Source: Lingula anatina (taxonomy: Eukaryota; Brachiopoda; Lingulata; Lingulida; Lingulidae). From it: a stretch of DNA of 42,898 nucleotides. Every line of letters begins with the position of its first letter. Position 1 is the first letter of the stretch. Shown here piece after piece: positions 41,772-42,898 of this stretch. Both the position numbers and the translations under genes were made by a program. The stretch covers positions 1-42,898 of the forward strand of contig NW_019773822.1 in NCBI RefSeq assembly GCF_001039355.2. The letters are read 5' to 3'. A model generated the notes under the pieces. That model was given only the letters and a program-made list of their open reading frames with translations. It searched no databases and was not told the DNA's origin.

Positions 41772-41991
41772 TCACATGGAAAGTCTATTTTCTAAAAATC
41801 TATTTTCTGTTCGCGGTATCTTGTAATCACGGTCCCTGTGCCCTGAATATCCCGAGAATTAATTACAGCTTTGGAATTAACTGGCTCGCCCCGCCAGTAA
41901 TTACGCTGCAGGATATTCAGGGCACAGGGACCGTGATTACAAGATACCGCGAATAGAAAATAGATTTTTAGAAAATAGACTTTCCATGTGA
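41772..41991. mobile_element. 220-bp foldback element
   Basis: Two 81-bp arms (41772-41852, 41911-41991) beginning TCACATGGAAAGTCTATTTT are inverted repeats with a single visible mismatch (TGTTCGCGG versus TATTCGCGG). The 58-bp centre has a further short palindrome (AATTACAGCTTTGGAATTAA; GGCTCGCCCCGCC). No coding capacity. Confidence 0.85.
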
Positions 41992-41999
41992 ATGGAGCC

Positions 42000-42805
42000 T
42001 TTATTTTTGAAGGACAGGGATATACTTTCCCATGCGAAACATCAAAGATCCCACGGCGCGCTCCGGTGTCACGGTCGAGCGGCCGGACCCCTCACATTAT
42101 CACCCTTAAATATCTGTAGCTCTTGAATTATGTGAAGACAGACTCGAGCCATGGGAGATATGGTTCAGAAGTTGGAGACTTCACGTAGATGATGCAGTTA
42201 GAGAGCGTCAACAAATAAACCATTAAACTGGTCATTACGTGTCCTTGGGTTTTCTTTGAGCGACTTTACGCAAAGCTGCTAAGAACCATGGCATTGTGGA
42301 TTGCATTTTGAGCCTTATAAAAGATATCATTACGTACCTAAGTAAAAAAAGATTCATTACAGCCTTATGAGGTATCAATCTGATAAAGAGGCAGGGCCTT
42401 GTTCATATGGGTTAGTTTTAGTTATGTTCTCAATAATTTTTTCCCCATTTATCCATGCATCATGTATGTAGTTTTGTGTACATAGCTTTATATGTGAAGA
42501 ACAGAGCAATTAGAGTCAAATGTCAATAGAAAATGCTATTTGATTTATAAAAAATCCAAAGTAATAAGTCCAAGATTATTTCTGCACTGATACTTTTATC
42601 TTGGTTGGGTTGCTCAATAGTATACAGTGTCTTGAAATCATGCAGTGGTGAAAGCAGCCAGATGTCTGGCTAATCTCAGAGAAAAGGGCAAAAGTGGCGG
42701 AGGTGCCAAAACTTTCAACATTTCCACCTTCAAGGTAATTGTGGGTTACAAAATTGATTCAAATTCAACAATATCTTACTTGTAAAATTCCAGAAATAAC
42801 TTGTT
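42000..42805. other. Interval with no recognised gene
   Basis: Somewhat GC-richer at 42030-42100. No frame, exon or repeat supported. Confidence 0.5.
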
Positions 42806-42810
42806 CTTAG

Positions 42811-42898
42811 ACTGGGTTCCCATGCTTAGATCGATCCATTTCGCTAGTCATTTTAAGCTATTTTCATCAAATTCCAATCCGATTTCTTTATTTTCACC
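42811..42898. mobile_element. Possible third MITE of the AGATCGAYC family, cut by the window end
   Basis: GGTTCCCATGCTTAGATCGATCC resembles the terminal repeat of the 3883 and 13588 elements (CCCATAGATTTTAGATCGATC). The inner sequence does not match them, so this is a related end or a chance likeness. Confidence 0.3.

Overview
The window looks like AT-rich, repeat-dense nuclear DNA from an invertebrate animal. The reasons are spliced exons with GT/AG borders and symmetric phases, an animal class A GPCR, a DUF4806-type domain, a Penelope-like retroelement, Tc1, Tx1/L1-like and Ty3/gypsy remnants, and many short inverted-repeat elements. A marine lophotrochozoan such as a mollusc is my best guess, but the sequence does not prove it. 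It reads as a draft scaffold: one 896-base N run (22735-23630) and single n characters at 5957, 9804 and 30222 that sit at or beside repeat edges.

Layout: 1-3010 is the 3' end of a plus-strand gene built from very short phase-1 exons, four of which arose by tandem duplication of an exon pair with its introns. 3586-8488 holds two diverged copies of a ~2.2 kb repeat, one carrying a 215-bp MITE. 9102-10503 is a ~700-bp segment present twice around a single n. 11270-12330 is unusually CpG-rich and holds three CACGTG boxes and an RFX-type X-box. 14226-15353 is the clearest gene, an intronless GPCR. 16.4-21.1 kb holds satellite-like repeats and a short 5'-truncated Penelope-like element with perfect 172-bp inverted terminal repeats, each carrying a hammerhead-ribozyme motif. 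22253-24835 is a complete-ended but inactive Tc1 transposon whose internal gap appears to be an assembly artefact. 25.4-26.0 kb is a broken LINE reverse transcriptase. 26.5-28.8 kb is microsatellite and MITE territory. 29.4-34.0 kb holds several exons of an unrecognised minus-strand gene, plus a run of three tRNA-like SINE modules. 37.5-41.3 kb is a graveyard: a Ty3/gypsy integrase scrap, a decayed C2H2/coiled-coil/DUF4806 gene, and an LTR-element remnant with an exact tRNA-Lys-type primer-binding site and a polypurine tract. Two large foldbacks lie at 34711 and 41772.

The genes show no sign of acting together. The biologically most interesting parts are the micro-exon array, the ribozyme-bearing Penelope element and the unusual GPCR. 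Several repeat pairs give natural filled/empty insertion sites.
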